A stretch of DNA of 64,000 nt, taken from Sphingomonas sp. NFR15. GTDB taxonomy: Bacteria; Pseudomonadota; Alphaproteobacteria; Sphingomonadales; Sphingomonadaceae. Below, in pieces: positions 34,921-44,343 of this stretch; the first letter of the stretch is position 1; every line of letters starts with the position of its first letter. Position numbers and translations under genes: made by a program. The notes under the pieces are model-generated. The model was not told the origin of the DNA and made no database searches. It worked only from the letters and a program-made list of their open reading frames with translations. Where the stretch lies: NCBI RefSeq assembly GCF_900103265.1, contig NZ_FMWX01000012.1:1-64000 (forward strand). Reading direction: 5' to 3'.

Positions 34921-36920
34921 GCGGGCCTCCGGGCGGCGAGCAGTTGTTCACGCGAGCGGCGGCGTTCGCGGTCGATCGCGGCGACCTTATCCGCCGGGAT
35001 CACATATTCCTCCTCCTCCCGCCAGGCGAAGATGACGAATACCGCGTAGGCGCCGACCAACCCGAGGATAACCAGCCACCAGATATGCCAGATCAGCGCG
35101 AACCCGGTGACGGTCGCGAAGAACGCGGTGACGAAGCCGGTTGCGGTGTTTCGGGGCATCTCGATCGGTTCATATTCGGGTTCGTCGGCGAGCCGCTGGT
35201 CCTCGATCGCGCTCTGCTTGACGCCCCAATACGCCTCCTCCCCCTGAACGTCGGGCAGAACCGCGAAATTGAACGGCGGCGGCGGCGAGGTGGTCGACCA
35301 TTCTAGGCTGCGGCCGTCCCATGGATCGCCGGAAAGGTCGCGGTTCCGATCGCGCTGACGGATCGAGACGACGAGCTGGAGCGCCTGACAGCCGATCCCG
35401 GCGAGGATGATGAGCGCGCCGACGAAGGCGGCGATCATCAATGGCTGCCAGTTCATGTCGTCATAATGCTGCATCCGCCGGGTCGCCCCCATCAGACCCA
35501 GCGCGTAGAGCGGCATGAAGGCGATGTAGAAGCCGGTCAGCCAGCACCAGAACGCCGCGCGGCCGAGCCCGTCATGGAGCTTGAAGCCGAACGCCTTGGG
35601 GAACCAATAGGTATAGCCGGCGAACGCCCCGAACAGCACACCGCCGATGATGACGTTGTGGAAATGCGCGACCAGGAACAGCGAATTGTGCAGCATGAAA
35701 TCGGCCGGCGGCACCGCCAGCAGCACGCCGGTCATCCCGCCGATCACGAACGTCACCATGAAGCCCACCGACCATAGCATCGGCACTTCGAAGCGCACGC
35801 GCCCGCCGTACATGGTGAACAGCCAGTTGAAGATCTTCACGCCGGTCGGGACCGCGATAATCATCGTCATCACGCCGAAAAAGCCGTTGACGTCGGCGCC
35901 GGCGCCCATCGTGAAGAAATGGTGCAGCCAGACCAGGAACGACAGCACGCAGATGCACATCGTCGCCAGCACCATCGAGCGATAGCCGAACAGCGCCTTG
36001 CCGGAGAAGGTCGAAATCACCTCCGAGAAGACGCCGAACACCGGCAGCACCAGAATATACACCTCGGGGTGGCCCCACGCCCAGATCAGGTTGATGTACA
36101 TCATGGCGTTACCGCCGCCATCGTTGGTGAAGAAATGGAAGCCGAGATACCGGTCGAGCGTGAGCATCGCGAGCGTGGCGGTCAGGATCGGAAAGGCCGC
36201 GACGATCAGCAGGTTCGAAGCAAGCGCGGTCCAGCAGAACATCGGCATGCGCGTGTAGGTCATCCCCGGCGCGCGCATCTTGAGGATGGTCGTCACCAGA
36301 TTGATGCCGGACAGCAAGGTGCCGACCCCGGCGATCTGGAGCGACCAGAGATAATAATCGACGCCCACGCCGGGGGAGAATCGCAGTTCGGACAGCGGTG
36401 GATACGCCAGCCAGCCGGTGCGCGCGAACTCACCGATCACGAGGCTCATGTTGGTGAGCAGCACCCCGCTCGCGGTCAGCCAGAAACTGACCGAATTGAG
36501 CGTCGGGAAGGCGACATCGCGCACGCCGAGTTGCAGCGGCACGACGAAGTTCATCAGCCCGACGACGAAGGGCATCGCCGTGAAGAAGATCATGATCGTG
36601 CCGTGGGCGGAGAATATCTGGTCGTAATGGCCGGGCGGCAGATAGCCTTGTGATGTGCCCGCCGCGATCGCGAGGTGCGAGCGCATCATGATCGCATCGG
36701 AAAAGCCCCGCAGCAGCATGACCAGCGCGAGCATGCAGTACATCACGCCGATCCGCTTGTGATCGACCGAGGTGATCCACTCGCGCCACAGATACGGCCA
36801 CCAGCCCTTGAGCGTGATGAGCCCGAGCACCGCCGCGAGGACGAGCACGACGACGCAGCCCGTGACCAGCGGGATCGGCTCGCCGAACGGTATCGCGCTC
36901 CAGTTTAGCTTGCCGAGCAT
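34917..36920 (-). CDS. cyoB: cytochrome o ubiquinol oxidase subunit I
   Basis: Catalytic subunit that reduces oxygen to water and pumps protons. The 667 residues show HGTIMIFFTAMPFVVGLMNF (heme ligand region), WAWGHPEVYILVLPVFGVFS (CuB His and cross-linked Tyr) and LVWLHHFFTMGAGADVNGFF (CuB histidines). Later come VAHFHNVIIGG-type heme ligands. About 14-15 helices include the extra N-terminal and C-terminal segments typical of quinol oxidases. It is three bases downstream of cyoA. Confidence 0.98.
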   Translation of the reverse strand: MLGKLNWSAIPFGEPIPLVTGCVVVLVLAAVLGLITLKGWWPYLWREWITSVDHKRIGVMYCMLALVMLLRGFSDAIMMRSHLAIAAGTSQGYLPPGHYDQIFSAHGTIMIFFTAMPFVVGLMNFVVPLQLGVRDVAFPTLNSVSFWLTASGVLLTNMSLVIGEFARTGWLAYPPLSELRFSPGVGVDYYLWSLQIAGVGTLLSGINLVTTILKMRAPGMTYTRMPMFCWTALASNLLIVAAFPILTATLAMLTLDRYLGFHFFTNDGGGNAMMYINLIWAWGHPEVYILVLPVFGVFSEVISTFSGKALFGYRSMVLATMCICVLSFLVWLHHFFTMGAGADVNGFFGVMTMIIAVPTGVKIFNWLFTMYGGRVRFEVPMLWSVGFMVTFVIGGMTGVLLAVPPADFMLHNSLFLVAHFHNVIIGGVLFGAFAGYTYWFPKAFGFKLHDGLGRAAFWCWLTGFYIAFMPLYALGLMGATRRMQHYDDMNWQPLMIAAFVGALIILAGIGCQALQLVVSIRQRDRNRDLSGDPWDGRSLEWSTTSPPPPFNFAVLPDVQGEEAYWGVKQSAIEDQRLADEPEYEPIEMPRNTATGFVTAFFATVTGFALIWHIWWLVILGLVGAYAVFVIFAWREEEEYVIPADKVAAIDRERRRSREQLLAARRPA

Positions 36921-36923
36921 CGG

Positions 36924-37817
36924 TCAGACCTTCTTGCCGGGAATGGACGCGGTTGCATCGGCGCTGGGCGGAGCCGGCTTCTGCCCGACGATGGCGTCGA
37001 ACAGGCCGGGGGCGACCGCGCCGTAGGTGAACGGCGCCAGCCCCTGGCTCGGTTCGCGCAGCGCCGCATAGGAGGCCGCGTCGAGTACCGGAGCCCCGCC
37101 TTTCGCCTGCGCCGCCCAACGCGCGAACTGCGCGTCCGGAACGGCATCGACGGTGAAGCGCATGCGCGAAAAGCCATCGCCGCTGAACTGCGCCGACAGG
37201 CCCTGATAGCTGCCGGGACGATCGGCCTGAAGATGCAGCCGGGTGGTCATCCCCGCCATCGTATAGATCTGGCCGCCAAGCTGCGGCACGAAGAAGCTGT
37301 TCATCACCGTGGCCGAGGTCAGTTGGAAACTGATCGGCGTACCGCTCGGCACGACGAGGCGGTTGACGCTGGCGATGCCGAGATCGGGGTAGATGAACAG
37401 CCATTTCCAGTCGAGCGAAACGACCTGAACGGTGATCGGCTCGGTCTTGGAAACCAGCGGCTTGGGCGGATCGAGATCGTGGCTGCCGACCCAGCCGATA
37501 CCGCCGAGCAACAGCACGACCATCGCCGGGATCGACCATGTCACCAGTTCGATCCGACCCGAGTAGGACCAGCTCGGACGGTAGCGCGCGCGCGTGTTGG
37601 AGGCGCGGAACCACCATGCCACCGCCAGCGTCCCGATGATCGTCGGGATCACGATCGCGAGCATGATCGCGAGCGAGTTGAGCAGGATCAGCTTCTCGGC
37701 GGCACTCACCGGGCCCCGCGGATCGAGCACACCGCCCGCACAGCCGGGCAGCATCAGCAAGATACAGAGCGGCATCGCTGTCGCCGCGCGCGATCGGCTG
37801 GGCCGTTCTCGTACCAT
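36924..37817 (-). CDS. cyoA: cytochrome o ubiquinol oxidase subunit II, lipoprotein
   Basis: The 297 residues begin with a lipoprotein signal, with LPG-Cys26 lipobox (LMLPGCAGG). Two transmembrane helices (LILLNSLAIMLAIVIPTIIG and SIPAMVVLLLGGIGWVG) follow. The periplasmic cupredoxin domain (from about 125, VQVVSLDWKWLFIYPDLGIA) lacks the CuA cysteines, as expected for a quinol, not cytochrome c, oxidase. It is first in the operon, with GGGGGA upstream of the ATG. It is divergent from a receiver-only protein across ~185 nt that contains the palindrome CGAAGGAGCCTTCG at 37860-37873. Confidence 0.96.
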   Translation of the reverse strand: MVRERPSRSRAATAMPLCILLMLPGCAGGVLDPRGPVSAAEKLILLNSLAIMLAIVIPTIIGTLAVAWWFRASNTRARYRPSWSYSGRIELVTWSIPAMVVLLLGGIGWVGSHDLDPPKPLVSKTEPITVQVVSLDWKWLFIYPDLGIASVNRLVVPSGTPISFQLTSATVMNSFFVPQLGGQIYTMAGMTTRLHLQADRPGSYQGLSAQFSGDGFSRMRFTVDAVPDAQFARWAAQAKGGAPVLDAASYAALREPSQGLAPFTYGAVAPGLFDAIVGQKPAPPSADATASIPGKKV

Positions 37818-37859
37818 GATCGCGTCCCCCGGTTCTTGATATTGCTTAAAGTGGCTGAA

Positions 37860-37873
37860 CGAAGGAGCCTTCG
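37860..37873. promoter_or_regulatory. 14-bp perfect palindrome in the cyoA/receiver divergent gap
   Basis: CGAAGGAGCCTTCG lies 43 nt upstream of the cyoA start. A perfect 14-mer in a shared promoter region could be an operator or a small hairpin in the leader. No regulator was matched to it. Confidence 0.35.
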
Positions 37874-38002
37874 CTTTGTTACATCGAAGATGCGAAGCGC
37901 GGGGCGGCTAGAAACCTCCGTATGATAGCCAGCGGGGTTTCGATCGGCGAAGAGCTTGGGGAAACAGGCTCGACATCCGTATCCCTCGCTGAAAGACTCC
38001 TT

Positions 38003-38386
38003 ATGCCGCCTCCATCCACCATCGGCGTGGTCGACGACGATCCCGCGATACGCGGGAGCATCGACAGCTTCATCCGCTCCATCGGCATGGCGACGATGGC
38101 GTTCGAAAGCGCCGAAGGCCTGCTCACCTCGGGCATGGAGGGCGAACTCGCGTGCATCGTCACCGACATCCACATGCCCGGTCTTTCCGGTCTCGACCTT
38201 CAGCGCGAGATGAAGCGACGCGGATGGCCGCACCCGATGATCCTGATGACCGCCTTCCCCACGCCCGAAGCGCGCGAGCAAGCGATGCGCGCCGGCGCGA
38301 TCGCGTTTCTCACCAAACCGATCGACCCGGATCACCTGCTTGACGCGATCGAGAGCATTACCGGAAGCGACCGGCCGCACCATTGA
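38003..38386 (+). CDS. stand-alone receiver-domain response regulator
   Basis: The 127 residues are a single FixJ/NtrC-type receiver: VVDDDPAIRGSI, phospho-acceptor Asp55 in CIVTDIHMPGLSG, Thr83 in MILMTAFPT and Lys105 in FLTKPIDPDHLL. No output domain follows; the frame stops after ~15 further residues. ATG 38003 gives a normal receiver start; an upstream in-frame ATG at 37922 is possible. It is divergent from cyoABCD, so it may connect redox or oxygen sensing to the oxidase, but no cognate kinase is nearby. Confidence 0.88.
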   Translation: MPPPSTIGVVDDDPAIRGSIDSFIRSIGMATMAFESAEGLLTSGMEGELACIVTDIHMPGLSGLDLQREMKRRGWPHPMILMTAFPTPEAREQAMRAGAIAFLTKPIDPDHLLDAIESITGSDRPHH

Positions 38387-38620
38387 GCGTCGCTTGAAAG
38401 TAGCGGGGCCGAATGATCCCCGCCGTCCCGGACGACCAAGCGAGCGACTAAACCAAAGGGTGATTCAGTCCGGCAGCGGCGGCCGGTAAATGACCCGTGT
38501 CGGTCGGTATGCCGATCCGGTCGGGCACGAGTTCGACCTCGGCGGGTCCGGTACGACCGTTGGCATCATCATCCCCGGGGCGCTCCGCGTGAGCCCGCGC
38601 CGGTTTCGAAAGGAACGACA

Positions 38621-40342
38621 ATGGGCAGGACGGCAGCGGATTACATGGCGGAGACGCTCTCCGCGGCAGGCGTCAAGCGGATCTACGGCGTGGTAGGGGA
38701 TTCGCTCAACGGCTTCACGGATTCGTTGCGCCGCCTGCGGACGATCGACTGGGTGCATGTCCGCAACGAGGAGGGCGCCGCTTTCGCGGCGGCGGCGGAA
38801 GCGCAACTCACCGGCGAGCTCGCCGTGTGCGCCGGCAGTTGCGGGCCGGGTAACCTTCACCTCATCAACGGGCTGTTCGACGCGCATCGCAGCGGCGCGC
38901 CGGTGCTGGCGATCGCCGCGCACATTCCGAGCACCGAGATCGGCATCGACTATTTCCAGGAGACGCATCCGCAAATCCTGTTCCGGGAATGCAGCCACTA
39001 CGTCGAGCTGGTGAGCCGTGCGGACCAACTGCCGCAAGTGCTGTTGCGCGCGATGCGCGTCGCGGTGGCCAAGCGCGGCGTGGCGGTCGTGGTGCTTCCG
39101 GGCGATGTCGCGCTCCAGAAGCTCGACAAGCCGGTCCCCGGGCTGGTCGTCCCCAATCTGCCCGTCGTTCGCCCCGCCGAGGCGGACGTTCGGGCGCTCG
39201 CCGCGAAGCTCAACGCCGGCGAGCGCGTGACGCTGTTCTGCGGCGCCGGCTGCGCGGGCGCGCACGATCAGGTCGTCGCGCTCGCCCGCAAGCTGCAGGC
39301 GCCGATCGTCCATACGCTGCGCGGCAAGGAATTCGTCGAGTACGACAATCCTTATGATGTCGGGATGACCGGCCTGATCGGCTTCGCCTCGGGCTATCAC
39401 GCGATGAAGGCGTGCGACACGCTGCTGCTGCTCGGCACCGACTTCCCGTACCGGCAATTCTACCCGGAGGATGCGCGCATCCTCCAGATCGATCTTCGCC
39501 CCGAGGCGCTCGGCAATCGGGCGCCGGTCGATGTGGGCGTGCTCGGCACGGTCAAGGACACGCTCGATGCGCTACTGCCGCTCATCGCCGAGAAAAAGGA
39601 TTCCGCGCATCTCGACCACGCGGTGAACGCCTATCATAAGGCGCGCGCCGCACTCGACGCGCTGGCGGAAAGCGGCCCGCATAGCCGGCAGATCCATCCG
39701 CAATATCTGTCCCGCGTGGTCAGCGAACTCGCGTCGGACGATGCGATCTTCACCTGCGACGTCGGCACGCCGGTGGCGTGGGCCGCCCGCTACCTGAAGA
39801 TGAACGGTAAGCGTCGGCTGATCGGCTCGTTCAACCACGGTTCGATGGCCAACGCCATGCCGCACGCGATCGGCGCGCAGGCCGCCCATCCGGGCCGGCA
39901 GGTCATCTCCTTCTCGGGCGACGGCGGGTTCACGATGATGATGGGCGAGTTCGTCACGCTCCTCCAGACCGGACTGCCGGTGAAGATCGTAGTGCTCAAC
40001 AATGGCACGCTCGGCTTCGTCGAGCTGGAGATGAAGGCGTCGGGTTTCCTCGACACCAACGTCGATCTCAAGAACCCCGATTTCGCCGCGATGGCGGAAG
40101 CCATGGGCATCAAGGGCATTCGTGTCGAGACGCCGCAGGACTTGCCGGACGCGGTTCGGGCGATGCTCGCGCATGATGGACCGGTGCTGCTCGATGTCGT
40201 CAGCGCGCGGCAGGAATTGGTGATGCCGCCGACCGTGACGCTGGACGAGATCCACAAGTTCGGGCTCTTTACACTGAAGGCGGTGCTCGATGGACGCGCC
40301 GGCGAACTGATCGATCTCGCCCGGACCAGCCTGCAACGCTGA
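38621..40342 (+). CDS. poxB: ThDP-dependent pyruvate dehydrogenase (quinone)/oxidase type
   Basis: Peripheral membrane flavoenzyme that oxidatively decarboxylates pyruvate to acetate and passes electrons to quinone. The N-terminal ThDP pyrimidine domain has the catalytic Glu50 in VRNEEGAAFAAAAEAQLTG. A central FAD-fold domain follows. The C-terminal ThDP pyrophosphate domain shows SFSGDGGFTMMMGEFVTLLQ and IVVLNNGTLGFVE. The length of 573 matches PoxB. AAGGA precedes ATG 38621. Closely related acetolactate synthases cannot be fully excluded. It is convergent with the MocR gene. A quinone-reducing enzyme next to a quinol oxidase operon is functionally coherent. Confidence 0.88.
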   Translation: MGRTAADYMAETLSAAGVKRIYGVVGDSLNGFTDSLRRLRTIDWVHVRNEEGAAFAAAAEAQLTGELAVCAGSCGPGNLHLINGLFDAHRSGAPVLAIAAHIPSTEIGIDYFQETHPQILFRECSHYVELVSRADQLPQVLLRAMRVAVAKRGVAVVVLPGDVALQKLDKPVPGLVVPNLPVVRPAEADVRALAAKLNAGERVTLFCGAGCAGAHDQVVALARKLQAPIVHTLRGKEFVEYDNPYDVGMTGLIGFASGYHAMKACDTLLLLGTDFPYRQFYPEDARILQIDLRPEALGNRAPVDVGVLGTVKDTLDALLPLIAEKKDSAHLDHAVNAYHKARAALDALAESGPHSRQIHPQYLSRVVSELASDDAIFTCDVGTPVAWAARYLKMNGKRRLIGSFNHGSMANAMPHAIGAQAAHPGRQVISFSGDGGFTMMMGEFVTLLQTGLPVKIVVLNNGTLGFVELEMKASGFLDTNVDLKNPDFAAMAEAMGIKGIRVETPQDLPDAVRAMLAHDGPVLLDVVSARQELVMPPTVTLDEIHKFGLFTLKAVLDGRAGELIDLARTSLQR

Positions 40343-40386
40343 TCGCCGCGCCTCCCCCTTTGCCGAGGCACGTCGCGAACGTGCCG

Positions 40387-40432
40387 CTCCGCGCCACGCG
40401 CCAGCCCCCTCCCCCAAGCGCGTGGCGCGGAG
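40387..40432. terminator. 15-bp perfect hairpin between convergent poxB and the MocR gene
   Basis: CTCCGCGCCACGCGC (40387-40401) and GCGCGTGGCGCGGAG (40418-40432) flank a 16-base C-rich loop. It sits in the 97-nt gap between two stop codons. No U-run is present, but the stem is very strong and symmetric for both transcripts. Confidence 0.6.
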
Positions 40433-40439
40433 ACGTCAG

Positions 40440-41825
40440 TCAGACCAGCGATATCTTTCCCGTGGCGCCCGGCGCGGTCAGCGCCCCGAGCAAGCGCAGG
40501 CCGCGTTCGAGGCGGTCTCGCGAGATCGTCCCGCCGATCGACACGCGCAACGCGGGGGGCGCGGTCGCGCGATCGACAGCGAAGGCCTCGCCGCCCACCA
40601 CCGACAGGCCGTGCGGACGCAGCGCGTTGACGATCTCGCCGGGGTTGGCGTCGGCGTGCAGCCGCATCCATATGTGATAACCCTCGGGCTGACAGTGAAA
40701 GCTATCGGGATCGAGAAACTCCGCCGCGAGGGACAAACGCGTCCGCGCCTCGCCGCGAACCGCGCCGATCAGTTGCTCGAACACGCCGGTACCGATCCAG
40801 TCCACAACGACCGCCGCGTTGAGCGGCGGTGCCATGATCGCGGTTTCGTGGAGTTCCCCCGCCAGCCGCCAAGCCTGCGCGACCGCCGGCGCACGCAGCC
40901 ACGCGACCCGCAAACCGGGCGACAGGATTTTCGAAACGCTGGCGATATGCCAGGTCCGGTCCGGCGCGAAGGATGCGATCGGCGGCAAGGGGCGTTCGCG
41001 CAAGAGCCCGTAGGCATCGTCCTCGATGATCGTCAGGCCGTGCCGCTCGGCGATCGCCGCGAGCGCCTGGCGACGCTCGACGCGCATCGTTGCCGTCGTC
41101 GGATTGTCGTTGGTGGGCACCACATAGATGGCGCGTACGTCCCCTTGTGCGCAGGCGACGTCGAGCGCCTCCGGGATCAAGCCTTCGGCGTCCGAGGCGA
41201 TGATGGCGAGCCGCAAGCCGTAACGGCGCGCGACCGCCTGAAAGCCCGGATATACGAAACTGCCGACCGCCACAGCGTCGGCCGGTTGCAATGCCGCACT
41301 GACGATGGCGTGGAGCGCGTGCTGCCCGCCAGCCGTGACGACAACGGTATCTTCATGACAGGGGATGCCGCGCGCGTTCAGCAGATCGGCCCCGGCCTTG
41401 CGCGCCGCGACCATCCCGCCGCTCGGCTGATATTGGAAGAGGGCGGCACCGTCCGGGCGGCCCGACAGAGTTTCCACGGAGTGCCGGAACGCGGCCGCCA
41501 TGCGCCCGCCCGCAATCTCCGGCGGTGCGTTCATGCCGGTATCCCCGGGTTCGCCGTGGCCGGTTTTCGCGGCGTCCGCCGCCGTCTGGCGAACGAAGCT
41601 GCCGCGGCGACCGTCCCCCTCGATCAACCCGAGCCGCCGCACCTCGCCATAGGCACGCGTGACCGTGGTCAGATCGACGCCGAGCGCTTCGGCCAGGCTG
41701 CGCTGGGGCGGCAGGCGCATGCCGCCCGTCAAGCTGCCGGCCTGGATATCGCGCGCGAGCGCCTCGGCGATCGCGAGATATTTCGGCCCCGGCACCGCCG
41801 CGATATCAGGCATCCAACTTTGCAT
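40440..41825 (-). CDS. MocR-type regulator (GntR winged helix fused to aminotransferase fold)
   Basis: PLP-binding transcription factor. From Met at 41825 the protein has 461 residues. A GntR winged helix spans about 10-80 (YLAIAEALARDIQAGSLTGG, RSLAEALGVDLTTVTRAYGE). The type I aminotransferase fold follows, with VVPTNDNPTT, IIEDDAYGLLRE and PLP lysine about residue 299 in SVSKILSPGLRVAWL. The start is uncertain, because ATGs at 41873 and 41813 are also in frame and none has a clear ribosome-binding site. The target may be the divergent or neighbouring genes; this class often controls PLP or amine metabolism. Confidence 0.9.
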   Translation of the reverse strand: MQSWMPDIAAVPGPKYLAIAEALARDIQAGSLTGGMRLPPQRSLAEALGVDLTTVTRAYGEVRRLGLIEGDGRRGSFVRQTAADAAKTGHGEPGDTGMNAPPEIAGGRMAAAFRHSVETLSGRPDGAALFQYQPSGGMVAARKAGADLLNARGIPCHEDTVVVTAGGQHALHAIVSAALQPADAVAVGSFVYPGFQAVARRYGLRLAIIASDAEGLIPEALDVACAQGDVRAIYVVPTNDNPTTATMRVERRQALAAIAERHGLTIIEDDAYGLLRERPLPPIASFAPDRTWHIASVSKILSPGLRVAWLRAPAVAQAWRLAGELHETAIMAPPLNAAVVVDWIGTGVFEQLIGAVRGEARTRLSLAAEFLDPDSFHCQPEGYHIWMRLHADANPGEIVNALRPHGLSVVGGEAFAVDRATAPPALRVSIGGTISRDRLERGLRLLGALTAPGATGKISLV

Positions 41826-41902
41826 GGCCGTCACGACATCATCCCGGCTATCATCTCCATACATAAAGCCCATGCAACCATCCGTAAGATGCCGAGGCAG
41901 GA

Positions 41903-42211
41903 TCAGTCGCGATGAAGTCCGTACAACTCCTTGCCGTCAAGCGCGGACCGGGCGATTTCGCCCTGATCGTGATGCGCCAGCGACGTATCCAAACAATCCG
42001 TTTCCCAGAAGCTCGCATCGGCATAGCAGGCGAGCGCCCGTTCGAGGCGCCCGACCCGCTCCGTCGTTTCGGCGAGCGCTTCGAGCGCCACACGAACCTC
42101 GACATAGTCATCGCCGCCGCCTTCTCGGACGATGCGGGCATCGCCCATTCGATCGGCGCCGGCGAGATACGCCGCGGCGATCCGGCGGGCATCGTCAATC
42201 AACCGTCGCAT
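41903..42211 (-). CDS. hypothetical protein, 102 aa
   Basis: I do not recognise this protein. It is soluble and mainly helical by composition. Residues 1-20 (MRRLIDDARRIAAAYLAGAD) form an amphipathic helix, and EVRVALEALAETTERVGRLE looks like a second, possibly coiled, helix. The end has YADASFWETDCLDTSLAHHD and GKELYGLHRD. It lies between the MocR gene and a DUF983 gene, all on the minus strand, with 40-80 nt gaps. Confidence 0.55.
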   Translation of the reverse strand: MRRLIDDARRIAAAYLAGADRMGDARIVREGGGDDYVEVRVALEALAETTERVGRLERALACYADASFWETDCLDTSLAHHDQGEIARSALDGKELYGLHRD

Positions 42212-42251
42212 GGACTACCCCAGCATCGCGGCGCCGCACACGCCTCCCCCC

Positions 42252-42710
42252 TTAATCGTCGAAATTGCTGCTGCTTTTGGTGCTTTCGCGTCCATGAAGC
42301 TGATCCCAGATCTTGTCGGTGCCCGCCTCCTGCGCGCGGTTCACATATTGCGACGCGACCAGCCAGCCCTTGATGGGACGCAGCGGCAAAAGGCAGCCGA
42401 CCAACATGATCGGCAGCGAGGTGAACAGATGCACCCACCAGACTGGATCGAAAACGACCTGAAACCACACGATGAAGAAGGTCAGCGGGAACGCCACGAT
42501 GCACAGCGAGAAGAAGGCGGGCCCATCATCCGGCGCCGCGAAGCGATAGTCGAGGCCGCATACCTCGCACCGATCCGCGACCTTCAGCCACGACCGGAAC
42601 ATGCGCCCCTTGCCGCATCGCGGGCACAGGCCTTTCCAGCCGGCTTTCAAGATCCAACGGAGTGTATCGCTTTGGGTATCCTGGGTCACGCGCGCACCGT
42701 TTGTTTGCAT
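42252..42710 (-). CDS. DUF983 family membrane protein
   Basis: The 152 residues from MQTNGARVTQ carry an N-terminal zinc-ribbon-like pair, Cys29-x2-Cys32 (CPRCGKGRMF) and Cys48-x2-Cys51 (CEVCGLDYRF). Two transmembrane helices follow (FFSLCIVAFPLTFFIVWFQV and LFTSLPIMLVGCLLPLRP). This is the DUF983 layout seen across alphaproteobacteria, sometimes near oxidase genes. The function is unknown. The acidic C-terminus ends in a Ser-rich tail. Confidence 0.88.
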   Translation of the reverse strand: MQTNGARVTQDTQSDTLRWILKAGWKGLCPRCGKGRMFRSWLKVADRCEVCGLDYRFAAPDDGPAFFSLCIVAFPLTFFIVWFQVVFDPVWWVHLFTSLPIMLVGCLLPLRPIKGWLVASQYVNRAQEAGTDKIWDQLHGRESTKSSSNFDD

Positions 42711-42825
42711 GTTTATCCATACATAATGTAGAATGTACGGATATCCAGAGGATCCCGGCGCGCCTCCGAAATCTGCCACGCGTCGCGGACCGATACGAGT
42801 TGGCTTCCCAGGAACGCCCGCCTGG

Positions 42826-44331
42826 TCAGTCGCTCTCGAAACGCGAACCGCTCAGGGTACGGCGAAGCGCGTCACGCCAGCCGGCGACGAGGAAGGCGCG
42901 TTTGTCCGCAGCCATCGCGGGCTCGAAGCATCGGGCGCGGGACCAAAGCGCGGCGAGTTCGGGCAGGCCCGACCATAATCCGACGGCGAGACCGGCGAGG
43001 AAGGCGGCGCCACGCGCCGTCGTCTCGAGATCGCCCGGACGCTCGACCGGCATTTCAAGCAGATCGGCCAGGAACTGCCCGAGCCAGTCGTTCGCGGCCA
43101 TGCCGCCATCGATACGCATCATCGCCGGTCGCACGCCACCGTCGGCGACCATCGCCTCGATCAGATCCAGCGTCTGGTATCCGACCGACTCGAGCGCCGC
43201 GCGAGCGAGGTGGGCGGCGCCCGCGCCGAACGTGAGGCCGTGGATCGAGGCGCGCGCTTCCGGATCCCAATGCGGCGCGCCGAGGCCGACGAAGGCCGGC
43301 ACCATGTAGACGCCGTGGCTGTCGGGCACCTGTGTCGCCATATCGTGAGTCTGGCTGGCATGGGTGATGACGCCGAGTCCGTCGCGCAGCCACTTCACCG
43401 CCGCGCCGGCCGCGAAGATCGAGCCTTCCAGCGCATAGGTGGTGCGCCCGGCGAGGCGATATGCGGGCGTGGTCAGCAGCCGATTGGCCGAACGCAGCGC
43501 CTCCTCGCCAGTGTTGAGCAGCATGAAGCAACCGGTACCATAGGTCGATTTGGCGCTGCCGCGCGTGAAACACGCCTGTCCGAACAGGGCCGCTTGCTGA
43601 TCGCCCGCCATGCCCGCGATCGGGATGGCGGAATCGAACAGCCCCGGCGCGGTCGTGCCGTACAGATGCGCGTTGTCATGGACCTCCGGCAACAATGCCA
43701 TCGGCACGTCGAGCAACCGGCACAAATCCGCATCCCAGCAGCCCCGGCGGATATCGAACAGCAGCGTGCGCGCGGCGTTGGTGACGTCCGTCGCATGCAC
43801 TTGCCCCCCGGTCAGACGCCACAGCAGGAAGCTGTCGATGGTTCCGAACGCGAGTTCCCCACGTTCGGCGCGTGCGCGAGCGCCCGGCACATGATCGAGT
43901 ATCCAGGCGAGTTTGGTGCCCGAGAAGTACGGATCGAGCAGCAATCCGGTCCGCTCGCGCACCATCGGCTCGGCGCCCGACGCCTTCAGGTGTTGGCAGC
44001 GCTCGGCGGTGCGCCGGTCTTGCCAGACGATCGCATGGTGGATCGCCGCGCCGGTGCGTCGATCCCACACCAATGTGGTTTCGCGCTGGTTGGTTATGCC
44101 GATCGCGGCGATGTCCGCGGCGCGCACGCCGCTCGTGGCGATCGCCTCGCGCGCGGTCGCGAGCGCGTCACGCCAGATCACCTCGGGATCATGCTCGACC
44201 CACCCCGGCTCGGGATAAAGCTGGGCGAACTCGCGCTGCGCCGCGGCGACGCGCTTCGCCTGCGAATCGAAGATCAGGCTGCGCGTCGACGTCGTCCCTT
44301 GGTCGATCGCCAGAATATGGGTGCCGGCCAA
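42826..44331 (-). CDS. glpK: glycerol kinase
   Basis: Phosphorylates glycerol to sn-glycerol 3-phosphate in the cytoplasm. The 501 residues of the FGGY family contain the N-terminal ATPase motif AIDQGTTSTRSLIFD (about 9-23), ITNQRETTLVWDRRTG, GIAGMAGDQQAALFGQ-type substrate loop and FGAGAAHLARAALESVGYQT near the C-terminal signature. It is divergent from glpD across ~120 nt that carries repeated TTCGTT elements. No glycerol facilitator gene (glpF) is next to it, unlike most glp loci. Confidence 0.97.
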   Translation of the reverse strand: MAGTHILAIDQGTTSTRSLIFDSQAKRVAAAQREFAQLYPEPGWVEHDPEVIWRDALATAREAIATSGVRAADIAAIGITNQRETTLVWDRRTGAAIHHAIVWQDRRTAERCQHLKASGAEPMVRERTGLLLDPYFSGTKLAWILDHVPGARARAERGELAFGTIDSFLLWRLTGGQVHATDVTNAARTLLFDIRRGCWDADLCRLLDVPMALLPEVHDNAHLYGTTAPGLFDSAIPIAGMAGDQQAALFGQACFTRGSAKSTYGTGCFMLLNTGEEALRSANRLLTTPAYRLAGRTTYALEGSIFAAGAAVKWLRDGLGVITHASQTHDMATQVPDSHGVYMVPAFVGLGAPHWDPEARASIHGLTFGAGAAHLARAALESVGYQTLDLIEAMVADGGVRPAMMRIDGGMAANDWLGQFLADLLEMPVERPGDLETTARGAAFLAGLAVGLWSGLPELAALWSRARCFEPAMAADKRAFLVAGWRDALRRTLSGSRFESD

Positions 44332-44343
44332 CCTCGCTCTCCT

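Noticed and set aside
36924..37817. CyoA as a cytochrome c oxidase subunit II
   Set aside because: The CuA cysteines are absent and the lipobox and subunit order fit a quinol oxidase.
38490..38620. Small open frame before poxB
   Set aside because: No ribosome-binding site or family resemblance; it overlaps the probable poxB promoter region.
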